Assembly (NCBI GenBank): GCA_950295325.1
Contig: OX485803.1
Coordinates: 66,663,554-66,727,553 of the forward strand
DNA length: 64,000 nt
Source of the DNA: Polytrichum commune
Lineage: Eukaryota; Streptophyta; Polytrichopsida; Polytrichales; Polytrichaceae
Direction of reading: 5' to 3'
Positions 34,501-46,899 of this stretch are shown here, piece by piece. The first letter of the stretch is position 1; every line of letters begins with the position of its first letter. Below the pieces are notes generated by a model. It was not told the origin of the DNA, searched no databases, and saw nothing but the letters and a program-made list of their open reading frames with translations. The translations under genes and the position numbers were made by a program.

Positions 34501-37500
34501 AATGAAGTTAGCTGTGGGGAGACTGTCAGCACAAACCCTATGTCAAGAATATTAGATCACGACATGCTCAGACTTGCTGCATCCATGTACAGGGGAAAAA
34601 GAAATTGGAAGAAATACCAACAAATACAAAGACAACAGAACCATAAAGGACAGGATACACAACACAGCTTAACCCATATCAAAGTGGTGCTTTTGAAACT
34701 TCTTGACCCTCACTATTGACCTACAAGCAATAACAACATTCATCACAGCAACACGCTCACAGTATTTGCACTCATTTCTTCCCACCCTCTCAAAATCGAC
34801 AGAGCAGATTCACAGGAAATAGCCAGTACTCTTTTGAGTTTCTGTAAATATCCAGACCAAAAACCAGAGAGAAAAATGTAGGACCTCAGTACTGCTGTTT
34901 TAGCTCCCACTTACACAAACAGAAGGAAATCTGTCACCAAAGAGTATGCAGGAAAATCCACTAGGGATCTGTCTCACCTCCTCAATGACTTCATGGTCAG
35001 ACACTGCGTTTGACATGGGCGTCTCTGAAGCACTTGCTGGAAGACACTCAACAAACATTTCCGGCTGTCCACTTCTCGTGTTCGGCACAGAATTCAGAAT
35101 GACATTCTGTTTGATGCTTTCTGAGCTTGTCGATGCAAGATGTGTCGAATTGACTGTTTTGTTCTCAGATACTGCAACTTCACCACTACCTCCCTGTTCG
35201 GGGAAACCTTCATCCTCCACTGTACGCATTACTAATCCCAACGAACCCAAATTTTCAGGATGATTAGATGAAGCACAGAAGTCAAGACCTTCAGACTCAC
35301 TCTCAGAATAATTTGAGGTAGGGCTGCCTGGACTGGGTGTGTCTTTAATTATAACACTGCCTGAGGGACTCGAAGGAGCACTATCTTCATCCCTACCAAA
35401 AGTAATAACAGACGTATCCTCCACAGAATGTCCGAGAGGGCTAGGTGCAAGCTGCACACTTGGGTTAGAGACACGAATCCTCTGAAAGGACTGCCGAGAG
35501 CTGCTCATAGGACTTGAAGGGGCACTTGACCCAGGACTATCTGCAGGACGAGGGGGAAGTACTAAGGATGATCTTAGTTTTTCTGTAAAACCAGGAGCAG
35601 GTGTGGTACTCCACAGTAGACTGGAAGAATGCTCTACTTCAGATGGCCCAACTGGGTGCATTGCCACTTCAGAATGTGATTTCACTGCACTGGAAGGAAC
35701 CTCCAAATCCACACTTGAACTAGAATTAGAGAGACCAGGTTCGCCATCAAGTTCGACAGGTTCACCACCAGGATTGACAGGTTCGCCATCAAGTTCAACA
35801 GGTTCACCACCAGGATCGACAGGTTCGCCACCAGGTTCGACAGGTTCGCCGCCAGGTTCGACAGGTTCGCCACCAGGTTTGACAGGTTCACCACCAGCTT
35901 CGACAGATCTTAGATTTTCTGTTAAAGCAGGAGCAGATGTGGTACTCCACAGCGAACTCGAAGAAAGCCCTACTTCAGCCAGCCCAACTGGATGTGTTGC
36001 CACTTCAGGATATGGATTCACTGCAATTGAAGGAGCCCCCAAATCCACATTTGAACTAAAGTTAGACAGACCAGGCTCGCCATAGTCTTCTACAAAGGGT
36101 GTTGAACCCAGTACTGCTGATTGCTCTGAAGTCAACAAAGACAGAACAGGAATTGCTGGAGAGTACGATCCCATGTAGTTTCCAGGTGGAGAGTCAATCA
36201 TGTCCCTTGGCCCAGGTGGTGAATAGAGTGGGTCAAAAATATGAGAATTTGATACATTAGGGGAGTCAGGTGCTGAGTCGCTGGATGATGACATCATTTC
36301 ACCTGGTTGACGAGAAAGTATTGACATACTGGGTTGCACACTTTCCTGTTCGATAGCTGGACTAGAAGCATTTGACAAATGGCCAGGGGATGAGGCTATT
36401 GGACTAAACCCTCCTGAGGAGGGCATTGGCAACTCCTCCTCCCCATCTTCAAAAACCTCCACAATTTGAACAGGTGGAAGATGAGGGCTTGAGCAGGTAG
36501 GGCTGTCAGAAATACCTCCACCGCTTTCAACCTGGGGCTCCTCCACTATCTGCGCCTCTGATACTTGCACAAACACATGCCTCTGACTATCATGGCTGTT
36601 ATGCCTGTCTGAAGAAGATGACACATGACCTTCACCAGAGAAAGCAACAGCAGGCACAGTATGCTCTAAAGAATGAGCCTCCCTGAGTTCATCAGTAATT
36701 TGATGCTCATCTGCTCTATTCCTAACAGTTTGTGCAATTTGAGATGGATTTCCAATGCCACGTTGAGAATATGATTGCTCCAAACTATGAGATGGGCTAG
36801 AGTGAATCTTTGCCTCTACATGCTCTGTCAGAGACGAATTGACTTCAGTATCAACATTTCTAAGTCTGGCTCCAGGGACAACTGGACCAACCTGGACTTC
36901 AGAATTCAGGTTAACTCCAGAGCTCATCACAGAATGTGGACGAACTAGCTCATCAGCAACATCAACATCAAACCTCCCCATTGAATTCTGCTCGAAATAT
37001 TTGACTCCTCTGGAGAGAGCCTCCTTCATGTCTAGTGAGGTTCTCCGTGGAACTTTCCCTGATGGTTGCACTGTACCAATTACCTCCATGGATTTTCTTG
37101 AAGCTTTCACTGGCTTCATTTTGGGTTCTGTGAACGCTGGCATACTGCCTTTGGGGATGCCTGCTGGCTGGTTCACTCCATCTCTGAGATCCATAGAAGA
37201 GTTACCCCGCGATGTCCCTCGTGAGGTTCTTCCTGTTCGTGCCATAGCAGCTGCTTCAAGATCCTCTCTTGACACCCGATGAATAATTTTAGGTTTCACT
37301 GGTATATCTACATTGCTAGGAGTCGGAGGTTTAGATCCATTTGCAGCAATCGAACCCTTGTCCATAGACCTGGGAATCGGACCAGTGGAACGAACAGGAT
37401 TGTGATCCTCCATGTCAATGATTTTTGATATCCTTCCTGCCATACCATCCGACTCTTTATGCCTATAAAACTTCCCTGTCATATTAGCACTTTCAATTTC

Positions 37501-40500
37501 CTTGGCACTAAGCTTTAAAGGACTTGGTGCTTGAGATAACCCTTCATTTTGTAGTGCTACTCTTCTCGTAGTTTTCAGTGAAGGTATTGAGGGATCTTCA
37601 GCCCCATTAACCTTTCGGCCTAGTGCAGAGCTTATCTGTACTTGTGTGCCAGCCCCTTGATTCGCGCCCATGTTAGAAAATGACGAGACATCATCCTTCA
37701 GAGTGGAAGCTACAAGTTGTGGGAGACCATCTAAATCCTCCAGACTTGCAGATCCATACCGCACCCTGCAAATTTGGAACCCACTTAAAAAAATCATCTT
37801 GAAATTTAAACAGGTACAGAGGATGAGACCAACTACTAATGAATGAACTGATGCATGTCATGTGGAGAGATCTGGAGTGCAATCTAAACTTGACAAGTCT
37901 GACACCATCTGCACCTGTGATCCAAACCTCTAAGATTTAACTTGGAGAACTAGCAAAAGCAAATACACACCTGGCTGGGATCTGATTAATTGCTGCTATG
38001 GCTTGCCCTGTTTTGCGCCTCCTGTTTTTCTTCTGCCCACTCAAGGAGTACAAAGTTGAGACATCGGCAGGCGTACAACAGTCTTCACACTTAACTACCA
38101 CCATGCTATTGCCACTTGAAACAACCAAACCATAATACTTTTTTGGGATGAGATGAATCTAGGTACACAAGGTTAAACAACAAAACAGAAAGGAGTCCCA
38201 AGGTGAAGGCCATTACAGTAGTGAGCACAATTTCTAAAAAGGAACCCTACTTGAACTTGGCACTCAAGCTGAAAAATATTTTAAATAGTTACTGCAGCTG
38301 AAGATGTTGCTAATCTACAGTTCACTGATTATTCCAAATCAGAACCAAAGAATGAGATCGTGCAGCTTTGGCACACCTTCTCCCGGCGTGCTTTTTTGTC
38401 TCGTTGTGCTCGCTGGGCTTTCATCAGCTCAGAGCTAGCCCATTCCACCTTAAAAAACGAAGGATCTGTATACCTTTTTAAGCAAGCTCCTGCCCCTGCA
38501 ACATCAAACCTGTATGTACACCAGAGATGTGGTAAGGTTAACGGTTACATATACTTCAACATTATGGATAGGTGTGTATGAAGTGGACACACAAGTCAAA
38601 CCTTGCAAAGCATGCAGAATGTAAACTGACAAACTCGGCACATCAGAAAGGAAAAAAAAGGGAAAATTGACGACAAACACTTAATCAGGCTTCAATACTT
38701 GAGGACAAAGCAACACGTAATGTTGACCTGCCATTAATGCTTACTTCTATATATCACAATATTAGCGCATAGACCTGGACTGCCTAGCAGTCTGAAGTCC
38801 ACATACTATCGCTACTTTAGTGTCAACCTCTGACAAGGATGAACATACTTATCAAGGAGAAATAGGCGGGGAGGCCCTCGACATTCTTCATAGAAGTTCC
38901 GGACAAAGCGTGGTAGATCACCAGACGTGCAATGATTTTGATCACTCCGTATACTTGCATGCCAATCGGCACCTGTTCCACATCAATCAATAGATGATAA
39001 TCTGATCTTAACAAAGAAACAAGTAAGAATGACACAACCATGGAGGTCGACATTGCAACCTTCTCTTGTCTTGTCTTTTATCTTCAAAACATGATATATA
39101 GCTTTATTTTAATGAAGAGATTTATATATCTCTACTTCAAACTCCCAAATCAACTTGCACAGGAAGGGGATCCTCATTTAAGCACTATTCCAATACAAGG
39201 AGAACAAGATTGAGATTGATTAGGAGGAGCCACCACAATAGCCTCTTTGTCCTTGGTCATCCCAGTACTATGCACCACCGGTAAGAAGACAAAACACGGA
39301 GAACTAAGAACCATCAACATTCGCCTCCAAATAATCATAGCTTCAATGCAAGGATCCTATGCAATCTTTACTAATGGTGAGGTGTTCTCTCCTTTACAAA
39401 AGGACCACACAAAGGCCTCATGGAAGTTGATCCAAAGTTCTTGCACATACACCTAAAATACTTGAATTGTCTACACATATTCCAACTTGATATTCTAGAT
39501 TTGCTAAGTCCTCCAAAATCTTTACAAACTTCATTTTGAGCCCCATAACCTGACGCTACATAACAGAACTTGGTAACCTCCTTATCCTGCCTCTTCAGGT
39601 GAACCTCTCATGGAACAAAACCAACTTAGCACATACATAAATCATACCATTGGTGTAAGCGAAACGAAGCTGATTTGGTTCAGAAAGCAAGGCTTTCTCT
39701 ACAGTAGGCAGCTCGACTTCCAGCTGCCTCACTCGTACAGTCAAATCGTGTCCCCGACCCCCTAAAGTAATCAATTCTTCATGGATATCTCGAAATATCT
39801 CTGATGCAAACCTGTCCCCATCACATCCATACATCTGACATTAGGTGTATCACTGAACAGACATTCTATGTCCAAAACCAGATCTGATACTGGCAAATTA
39901 CTTGAAGGATAGTGGACAAGGACCCCCTAAAATGATCAGCAACCCATTTGAGGGGCCAAATTAAAAACCTCAGGACCATGTCAAATCCAGAAACAATGAA
40001 CCTATTCTACAATTTAAGGACTAACTAGATTCACCCATTTTGTGCAGCTTGCACTTTGTCATTATGTCAAAGTGACACAATTTGTTTCACTACAACCACC
40101 AACCAAGGAACAACTTGGCAAAAGGTCAGAAGTAGGGATTCAAACAACTCTTTCAATTGACTAGCTGAATTCAAGAACCTGATAGAGGAGTAAGGATGAT
40201 TGAAGGAAATGGAGGGACATAAAGACTCTTGATCCAGCTGGAACACAATATCAGAGCAGCTCAAATTTGTCATTTGCAGGTGAAAAATTTATAAACATCC
40301 CTCTGAAATTATACTCATCCTAACTCAGCATGACTTTTGGTTGAGAGCTAGTTTTTTTGCATAGAACACCTTTCATGTTCGGTAAGTTTTTGGAGCATGC
40401 TTGGAGGTAGTGTGGAGATTTGAACAAAGAACATTCTACATCGATTCATTCAGCGTCAAACTCGTTTCGGCATGCCAAAAAGGTCCTCAAATGAGTTTGG

Positions 40501-41614
40501 CCCTCAATGTACCCAATAGTTTGCTCTTCATTCAAATTCAAACACTGCCTCCGAGCATGTACCGTCACAAGTGGAAAGAAATTATTAAGTTTGTATGCAA
40601 AACAACCAATGGAAAACCATACGGGACCAACTCCCGATGAAAAAACTTATTCAGTCAAAGGATAACTCTGTTATCGATGCCCCTTCTCACCAATTTACTG
40701 CAATGCCTGGATGTGATGACAAGGGTTTAGTGACTGAAATGGCTAACCTATGCACACATGAACCCTTCTGAGTCCACATGACTTACTAAGCCTGCATACA
40801 TCACCCCCATATAAGTAGAGGTTCAAGCAACTCTTTCTAAAAGACAGGCCGAATGCAAGAGCGTGATAGAGGCACAAGGATACTGGTAGGAAATGGGAGG
40901 ACATAAAGATTCTGAATCCAGCTGGAACACAATATCAGAGCAGCTCAAATTTGACATTACCAAGGTGAAATTTTGTGAATACCCGTCTGATATAAACACC
41001 CCTTCTCACCAATTTACTGCAATGCCTGGATGTGATGACAAGGGTTTAGTGGCTGAGATGGCTGACTTATGCACACATAAACCCTTCTGAGTTACCATGG
41101 CTTACTAAGCCTGGATATATCAACCCCATATAGGTAGGAATTCAAACAACTCTTTCTAAAAGACAGGCCGAATGCAAGAGCCTGATAGAGGAACAAGGAC
41201 AATGGAAGGGAATAGGATGGACATCATAAAGACTCTGAAGACAGCTGGAACACAATCAGAGCAGCTCCAAGTTGACATCAGCAAGGTAAAATTTTGTCAA
41301 CGGCCATCTTATATAAACATCCCTTCTCACCAATTCACTCAAATGCCATGACGTGATGACAAGGGTTTAGTGACTGAGATAGCTGCCTTAACTTACGTAC
41401 ACATAAACCCTCCTGAATCATCACATCACCCCCATGTAGTTAGAGTTAGGAGAACATACTCAGCAAGGTCTCCAAGCTGACGAACAATGCCAACGAGTCC
41501 TGCCATAGCCACACCCTCCAGCAAACCTTCCGGGTCATCTCGTGCAGCTGACCGGTAAAGCTCGGGATTGGCCAAACTGTGCTCACACCGAATCTCATAC
41601 CTCACAAGAGGCAT
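31583..41614 (-). CDS. SCAR: SCAR/WAVE family protein (actin nucleation promoting factor), ten exons
   Basis: Exons 41614-41460, 39811-39648, 38972-38849, 38509-38377, 38032-37971, 37765-34978, 34482-33370, 32848-32687, 32433-32323, 31639-31583; they sum to 4869 bp, 1622 aa. The N-terminal SCAR homology domain is clear: [61 protein letters not shown] basic stretch follows (KKKNRRRK). The long middle (exons 6-7) is Ser/Pro-rich and disordered, with many SPP/DSP motifs. The end is a VCA region: WH2 ([14 protein letters not shown]), a central motif ([14 protein letters not shown]) and an acidic tail with Trp ([10 protein letters not shown]). Known role: within the WAVE complex at the membrane, it activates Arp2/3 downstream of ROP/Rac GTPases. 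The exon 5 acceptor (38032) was chosen by phase; alternatives exist. Confidence 0.93.
31755..32075. mobile_element. Fold-back MITE in the last SCAR intron
   Basis: The arm 31756-31868 (TAGAGAGTTTCGCCCCACTT ... CAAGTGATGTCGGAAC ... GGCCA) returns inverted at 31968-32074 (GGCCAAAGTCAAACG ... GACATCACTTGCACATTCCT ... GTGAAACTCTA). Loop of about 100 bp. Confidence 0.8.
35735..35905 (-). repeat. 24-bp coding repeat in SCAR exon 6
   Basis: It encodes about seven units of GGEPVEPG / DGEPVELD (8 aa). The DNA unit is like GGTTCGCCACCAGGTTCGAC on the plus strand. It lies in the disordered middle region and keeps the frame. Confidence 0.9.
40100..41430. repeat. Tandem repeat (about 310 bp) in SCAR intron 1
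   Basis: Units marked by CTTCTCACCAATTTACTGCA and GATGTGATGACAAGGGTTTA appear near 40680, 40990 and 41320; a diverged start of a unit is near 40110-40270. The third unit is the most diverged. Confidence 0.85.
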
Positions 41615-42130
41615 GGCTGCACAATTAAAGAGTTCAAAGTTCTTTAAGATATTTGAGCTTAGACACCATGAGCTCACATGAGCTACAATCGCATTCGACA
41701 ACCCTAAACAACATGCCCTCCCGAACCCACGCACATCAACCCAAACCGAACCGAACTGAAGTAGCCATTATTCGTAGCATTAAAAACATAAAACTCAAGC
41801 TCTCGCCGTGTAAATCGCTCCGAAAGCATCAAAACCTGGAAACCAACCCCTACTGAGCCTTCACATGGACCTACAACGAGCGTAGGATTCTCAAACCTGG
41901 CTCAAATTGGACGCCGCAACAGCGAGTGGAATCCCCGTCGCACAGGGGAGAGTTTGCGACGAAGCAATTGGGGTGTGGGAAACGGCATTGAACGCAGCAG
42001 CGATTGATGCTGCGATGATTCGGTGACACTACGAGGGAGAGCTGCACGTCGATACACTTCGAACATGTTTGGGACCTCAGAGCGCCTCATCCGGGTCCCA
42101 AATTCCATTTGCGGACCTCAAACTGGTCGG
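41615..42130 (-). promoter_or_regulatory. Likely SCAR 5' UTR and promoter
   Basis: It lies just upstream of the SCAR start. A 68-codon minus frame at 42108-41902 has no similarity I know and may be untranslated leader or an upstream ORF. No clear TATA box is seen. Confidence 0.35.
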
Positions 42131-44038
42131 TACGATATGTAGTACCTACCTACTACCCTCTCGGAGGTTGTGACTTGTGGGGGGCTTTCCCATTCTAAAA
42201 CTAAGTTTCTTAAAAGTGCCACCAATTCCTCCTAAAAGGGCCCCTCCCAACATTCCCAAGCACAATCATAGGGTACTTTACATTAATACCGTATTCCAGA
42301 CTCACATCCTCGAGTGACTCTATTTCCTCAATTAACGTAAGTGGGCCCTAATTATGTGGTCACTCTCTATAATCATACACCTATATGTATTTGAGTGTAG
42401 AGCGGTCAGACCCATTTTCGTTAGCCCCTCCCCCCAATCTTAATACATAGAGTCCCTTAAAGCCGTGAAGTTCAACACCTGTAGCTGTCATCTTCTAATG
42501 TAATGGAAAAACTTGTGAAGAATTACACATGTAACTTTCACATTCGCGCGTGATGGAAAAGGTAAGTTGAAAGGGCACGGATGTGGGTTCTTTCAAAAGT
42601 GCACTAATTGTACTCAAGTTTTCGTTTCTCAATTATTGGAAATAGGTCAATTTATCTTGTGAATATGGGTTGGGGGAGAGAGTCTTACCTTTGAAAACTT
42701 GTAGCAATTTCAAATTTTGGAAATAAACTGTGATTCAGGGTTTAGGGTGTATTTTCCACATTGCTTTCCACAAGCAACACCTACCATGTTGTACCAAACA
42801 CACACACACACACACATATCACCAAAGTCTCCAATACATGGCACACCACTCCCACCACACAATACTCTCCTCCCCCCATAAATCACAAATATCCTTCCAC
42901 TATGCTACCGCCTAACCAATCATATTACACAGATGGCTCATTTACACCACCGGATGGCCAAGAAAATGAAAACATAGTAGGCTCGAGAGCATTCAATGCC
43001 CCACTGCATATCATATTGCAGCCAAACTTTCCAGATACACAAACATCTTAAAACCAAATCATACGCACTATACTTCATCTACTACAACCCAACAAGGTTG
43101 GCAGAACCTCCCCCCATCATCATAACAACCAACATATGAGGAGCCATCCACATCTTAACCACCAAATGCCTTATGGACCTCAAAACCCCAACACAAAAAA
43201 TCCACAAACTCATGGAACTCTTCTCACAAATTTCCATCAAATACCTAACACACATAATACTTAACCCCACGTTTTCCAACGCCTCTCGCAATGACAAAAT
43301 TGAGCACCCCCTATAGTGTTAGGCTTCACAAGGGACCCGAAGCAAGGTGAGGTGAGGTGGGCCTTTGAGCCCTTTATGATAGACACCAGATGCTAATTAT
43401 ACCATTATGATGGAAGTTTTTTTAGGCCATGTGTAGTACAACATGGTACTATCATGAGCACCGAAGGCCATAAATATGAAGACGGCCGATAAATTATCAT
43501 CAGTGTGTGTGTGGAACATTTGGGATTATTGCAATCAAGTGCCGGCTGTTTGGCCCGAGCCATCATAAATTTGGCTTACATGATAAGTGTCTTGGTGCAT
43601 GTGTCCTCAACAAAGAAACAAGTTCATGATCTAAGGGTCGGTTTAAGCTTACACTATGGATGATGAAGTCGGACCATGGAAGAGGGCCTTTTGTCAATGG
43701 TCCAACTTTCATGAGCCGACTTTTTTTTTTTTTTTTTAAGTTTTGAAAGCCTTGGGCCCCTCACTAGGTGTAAACCGAATGTGGATCAAGAAGAATGACC
43801 ATGCACTAAAAAGTGAATGTGCTGATTTTTTTAAATACATGCCCAAAAAGGGTAGTTTAAAAAAAATTCAAGTTTGACCATTTTCTTTGTCTTCTCTTGG
43901 GCTTCACTTGTCTTCACTTCTTGTTAAATGAGTTGAAGATGTGGCTTGCAAATCTTCTCACAACAAATTTTACAACAAATGAGCAATTTAATTTGCACAT
44001 GCTCAATGTAATTCACATGTGACATGAACCTTGTGTTG
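42131..44038. other. Intergenic with a dispersed repeat
   Basis: A (CA)n run lies at 42800-42818. The segment 43630-43915 is related to 53820-54105 (shared text such as GACCATGCAC and CCCAAAAAGGG, the same order of blocks), so it is a dispersed repeat. No gene is recognised. Confidence 0.6.
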
Positions 44039-44367
44039 TCACTACATTAAATAGGATATTTAGTGTTTGATCATATTTAATGTTGTTACCACCCTACCTT
44101 GCTCAACACTAATTTTCTAATTCTTTGATAATTAGTGTTAGAAGATTTGCTAGAAGACGTGTTGGAATTCTCCTTTTATCATTGTTATTTTTTTTTCATA
44201 TCCTTACTAACACTAAATTCAAACATGTAACTTCCACATATTACCATAGTTGATATTTAGTCTTTGGGTTTACATTTAGTGTTACTTACTTTCATAGGGT
44301 TATTGATATTAGTGTATGCGTTCATATTTAGTGCATCAAACACCAAATATCCTATTTAGTGTAGTAG
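44039..44367 (+). mobile_element. MITE of the TAGTGTAGTA family
   Basis: Left end CACTACATTAAATAGGATAT / TTAGTGTTTGA, right end TCAAACACCAAATATCCTAT / TTAGTGTAGTAG: TIRs of about 30 bp, nearly perfect. 329 bp, AT-rich, non-coding. Confidence 0.85.
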
Positions 44368-45995
44368 AAAACTATGCGAAAAAGAACCGCAATCGTTTTC
44401 CCATTGCGGTTCTTTTGACCATCATGATCTACAGTCGCTAAACAACCTTCATGCTCCCTCTGCCATTTTTTTCTTAGTGTAAACTAGTGTGGTCCCAAGA
44501 CGGGTTCAACAACCAATCGGTGCTCATACAACGCCTTGAGACGACTTCCTGGTCCACAGTGTAAATTGGCCTTAAGGCCCAGTTCATACAACCACTTGGA
44601 CTAAAGATTGTCAAAGATCATTGGCTAAAATTACAACTTTATCCAACGCATTGTTTAGACCCATGCTTTGTCCACTCAGTCCACGGGTAGATCACTTAGT
44701 GCATTTTAAAAACGACGTGCGGCATAATATAGAGAGGATTAAAATCATTTGAAATAAAAATTATAAAGGAATTCCAAATAATGAAGGGGCCATTAAATGT
44801 AGGCAATCCCATTATAAGTAAGTTAGATGGACATAAAACGTGGGCCATTCTTTTTTTGTAAAATTAATATAGGGGTTGAAGATAAGGATCCTAGAAGGTA
44901 TGTTTAGTATGGTATGTAAATGGGTTCACAACATGGGAGTCTAGGTAACTCCTGCTCTTAGATCATGAGTTCTGCTTGTTTTTTTTTGGTGTAAACTGCT
45001 GGTATTTTATCTTCCCGTAAACCCTAAACTCACATGCACATGCAACTTCAGAATTACAGGACTCCTAAACCGTTGCTGTTCTTCCCGTTTTCTGATGAGT
45101 TTGGGTCAGCATTTTGTAAACCGCATGTTGTGTTTGTGAACACACGGACATTTTTCCTTTGTTTCCACCCTTACCCTATTGGTGGTGTACTTGGGGTTAT
45201 TTTGTACGCGCTGTAACATTGTGGACTCCACCCTAAATTGTAAATTCTAAACCCGCTTTACTATGCTATGTGTTTTTGGTCACTTGCATTGCAATGACTG
45301 CTATGGTATTTGTGTTGGCATCTCCTATGTGTTTTCATTATAACAGTGTTTGCAATGGTATTACTTTGCTATGGTCTCCTATGTGTGTTCTTCATAACTT
45401 TGTTTGCAATGGTATTATTGTTTGCACCCTTCTTTGTTTCCATGCTTTCCCTCAACATTCGTCAATTGTGTTAGGAAGTAGATTAGCTTTTATTACTTAA
45501 AAGGAATATAGAGTACAAAAAATTACAGTGACTTGGACAATATAAGTAATGGAAGGGTGCAAACAAATGGGCCATTTTTTTAATTTAAGTAATTATAGGG
45601 AGGCTTTAATTCATCCCTTGAAGGTAAATAGCCCCCCCCCCCCAAAAAAAAACCCCCAGCCGCACGTGGTGCACAAAAATGCCTTAGAGTGATCTACCCG
45701 TGACTCAGTCAACTCATCATGTTGCCAACCAATATAGTCACCTCAGGATGAAGAAGTTTTGGGTCATGCCTTGGGGGTGGCTCCTAACTTCTCCAATTAA
45801 GGAACGTTCTTGCTTGTTCAATTAGAATTGCTTAGGATTGTTGGCATGTATGAAGCCACATTTGATGAACTAGATGACACTCACAACGGCTTGATGACGT
45901 ATTAACACATTGGGGGAGGGAGGGGGAGGGGGAGGGAGGAAAGATTGGGCAAGGTGACACTATTCATGCTTTGTCCATGCGTTTGTCTAACCTAG
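44368..45995. other. Intergenic, no gene recognised
   Basis: Homopolymer and G-rich tracts only: C12/A9 near 45631-45652 and a G4-type tract GGGGGAGGGAGGGGGAGGGG at about 45910-45938, which could form a quadruplex. Short frames at 45034-45500 look like AT-rich chance ORFs. Confidence 0.5.
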
Positions 45996-46402
45996 GCTTA
46001 AGAGCCAGTTTAGACTATGGTAAAGAAATGCATTGATCAAGAACTTTAGGGGAACGGAGCAATATCATTGGCTACGAATTGGGTTCCTCACTAGCTGGGG
46101 ATTTACACTACGGCCAAGACTTCTCCGGTGGAGAACTTCAAGCATGGATGAAAAAAGTGACATGGTTGCTAACATGGCAACACTTTTCGCTATAGGAGTT
46201 CTCTAGAGGTCAAGTTTCTTGGGCAAGCTCAAACCCTTGGACAAGAAACTTGACCTCTAAAAAAACTCTAGCTCGAGGCATTTCTTTAATTGTTTTTCCA
46301 TCTTATCCACCATAAAAACCGTTGCCTCAAATAATCTTGTCTTGGGCTGAAATTCTTGACCAACCAATGCATTTCTTCACCATAGTCTAAACCGGCATTA
46401 AG
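45996..46402. mobile_element. Fold-back MITE with a central hairpin
   Basis: TIR left: CCAGTTTAGACTATGGTAAA then GAAATGCATTGATCAAGAA; right arm 46339-46402 is its reverse complement with few changes. In the centre, 46204-46259 is itself a long hairpin (AGAGGTCAAGTTTCTT ... AAGAAACTTGACCTCT). Confidence 0.85.
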
Positions 46403-46523
46403 TATACGATTTGATGAGATGATCATCAGGTAGCCAACATAACATGATTTGCATGTGAAGGCTTACTAGGTGGGCCCAAGTATCTTATTGAGTTATGCCC
46501 GGACTCAACCCTAGCTTTGCATA

Positions 46524-46829
46524 CCGTTTGTAGTGGGTTTGGAGTGCGAGACCTATGGATATTACCACTACTATCCCGGTTCCTACCCCGTTGCATGGGA
46601 GCAGGTCTTTGCCAGGCCCAAGTCTACCATCCTTTCACAACGGGTCAACATATATCAACTAGGTTGGGTGCCATTTCCAATGTTTGCGGGATCAACAACT
46701 CGGTGCTTTGGGTCCAAGATGACCTTAAGCTACCGGAAGATGGTGGAGAGATACCCAAATTTCAAGGAAAAGGTTGGCGGTTCGAAACCCGACTGTGAAA
46801 TCTCCTCTCTACTTGACGGAAAAACTTGC
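46524..46829 (+). pseudogene. Unrecognised protein-like fragment
   Basis: An open frame of about 100 codons reads VGLECETYGYYHYYPGSYPV ... WVPFPMFAGSTTRCFGS ... SYRKMVERYPNF and ends at TAG 46827-46829. Composition (many Y, P, G, C) looks protein-like and not like chance AT-rich translation. No upstream ATG in frame is evident, so it would be a last exon or a fragment. I do not recognise the family. Confidence 0.3.
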
Positions 46830-46899
46830 TAGGTGGTCAACTGCTTTGTGTGCTTTCACGTTGGCCTGTTGGCCTTTTGTTTGTAAGCTTTGGGACATC

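Noticed and set aside
35603-36085. Plus-strand Ser/Gly/Pro-rich frame opposite SCAR exon 6
   Set aside because: Antisense of the GGEPVEPG repeat; not a gene.
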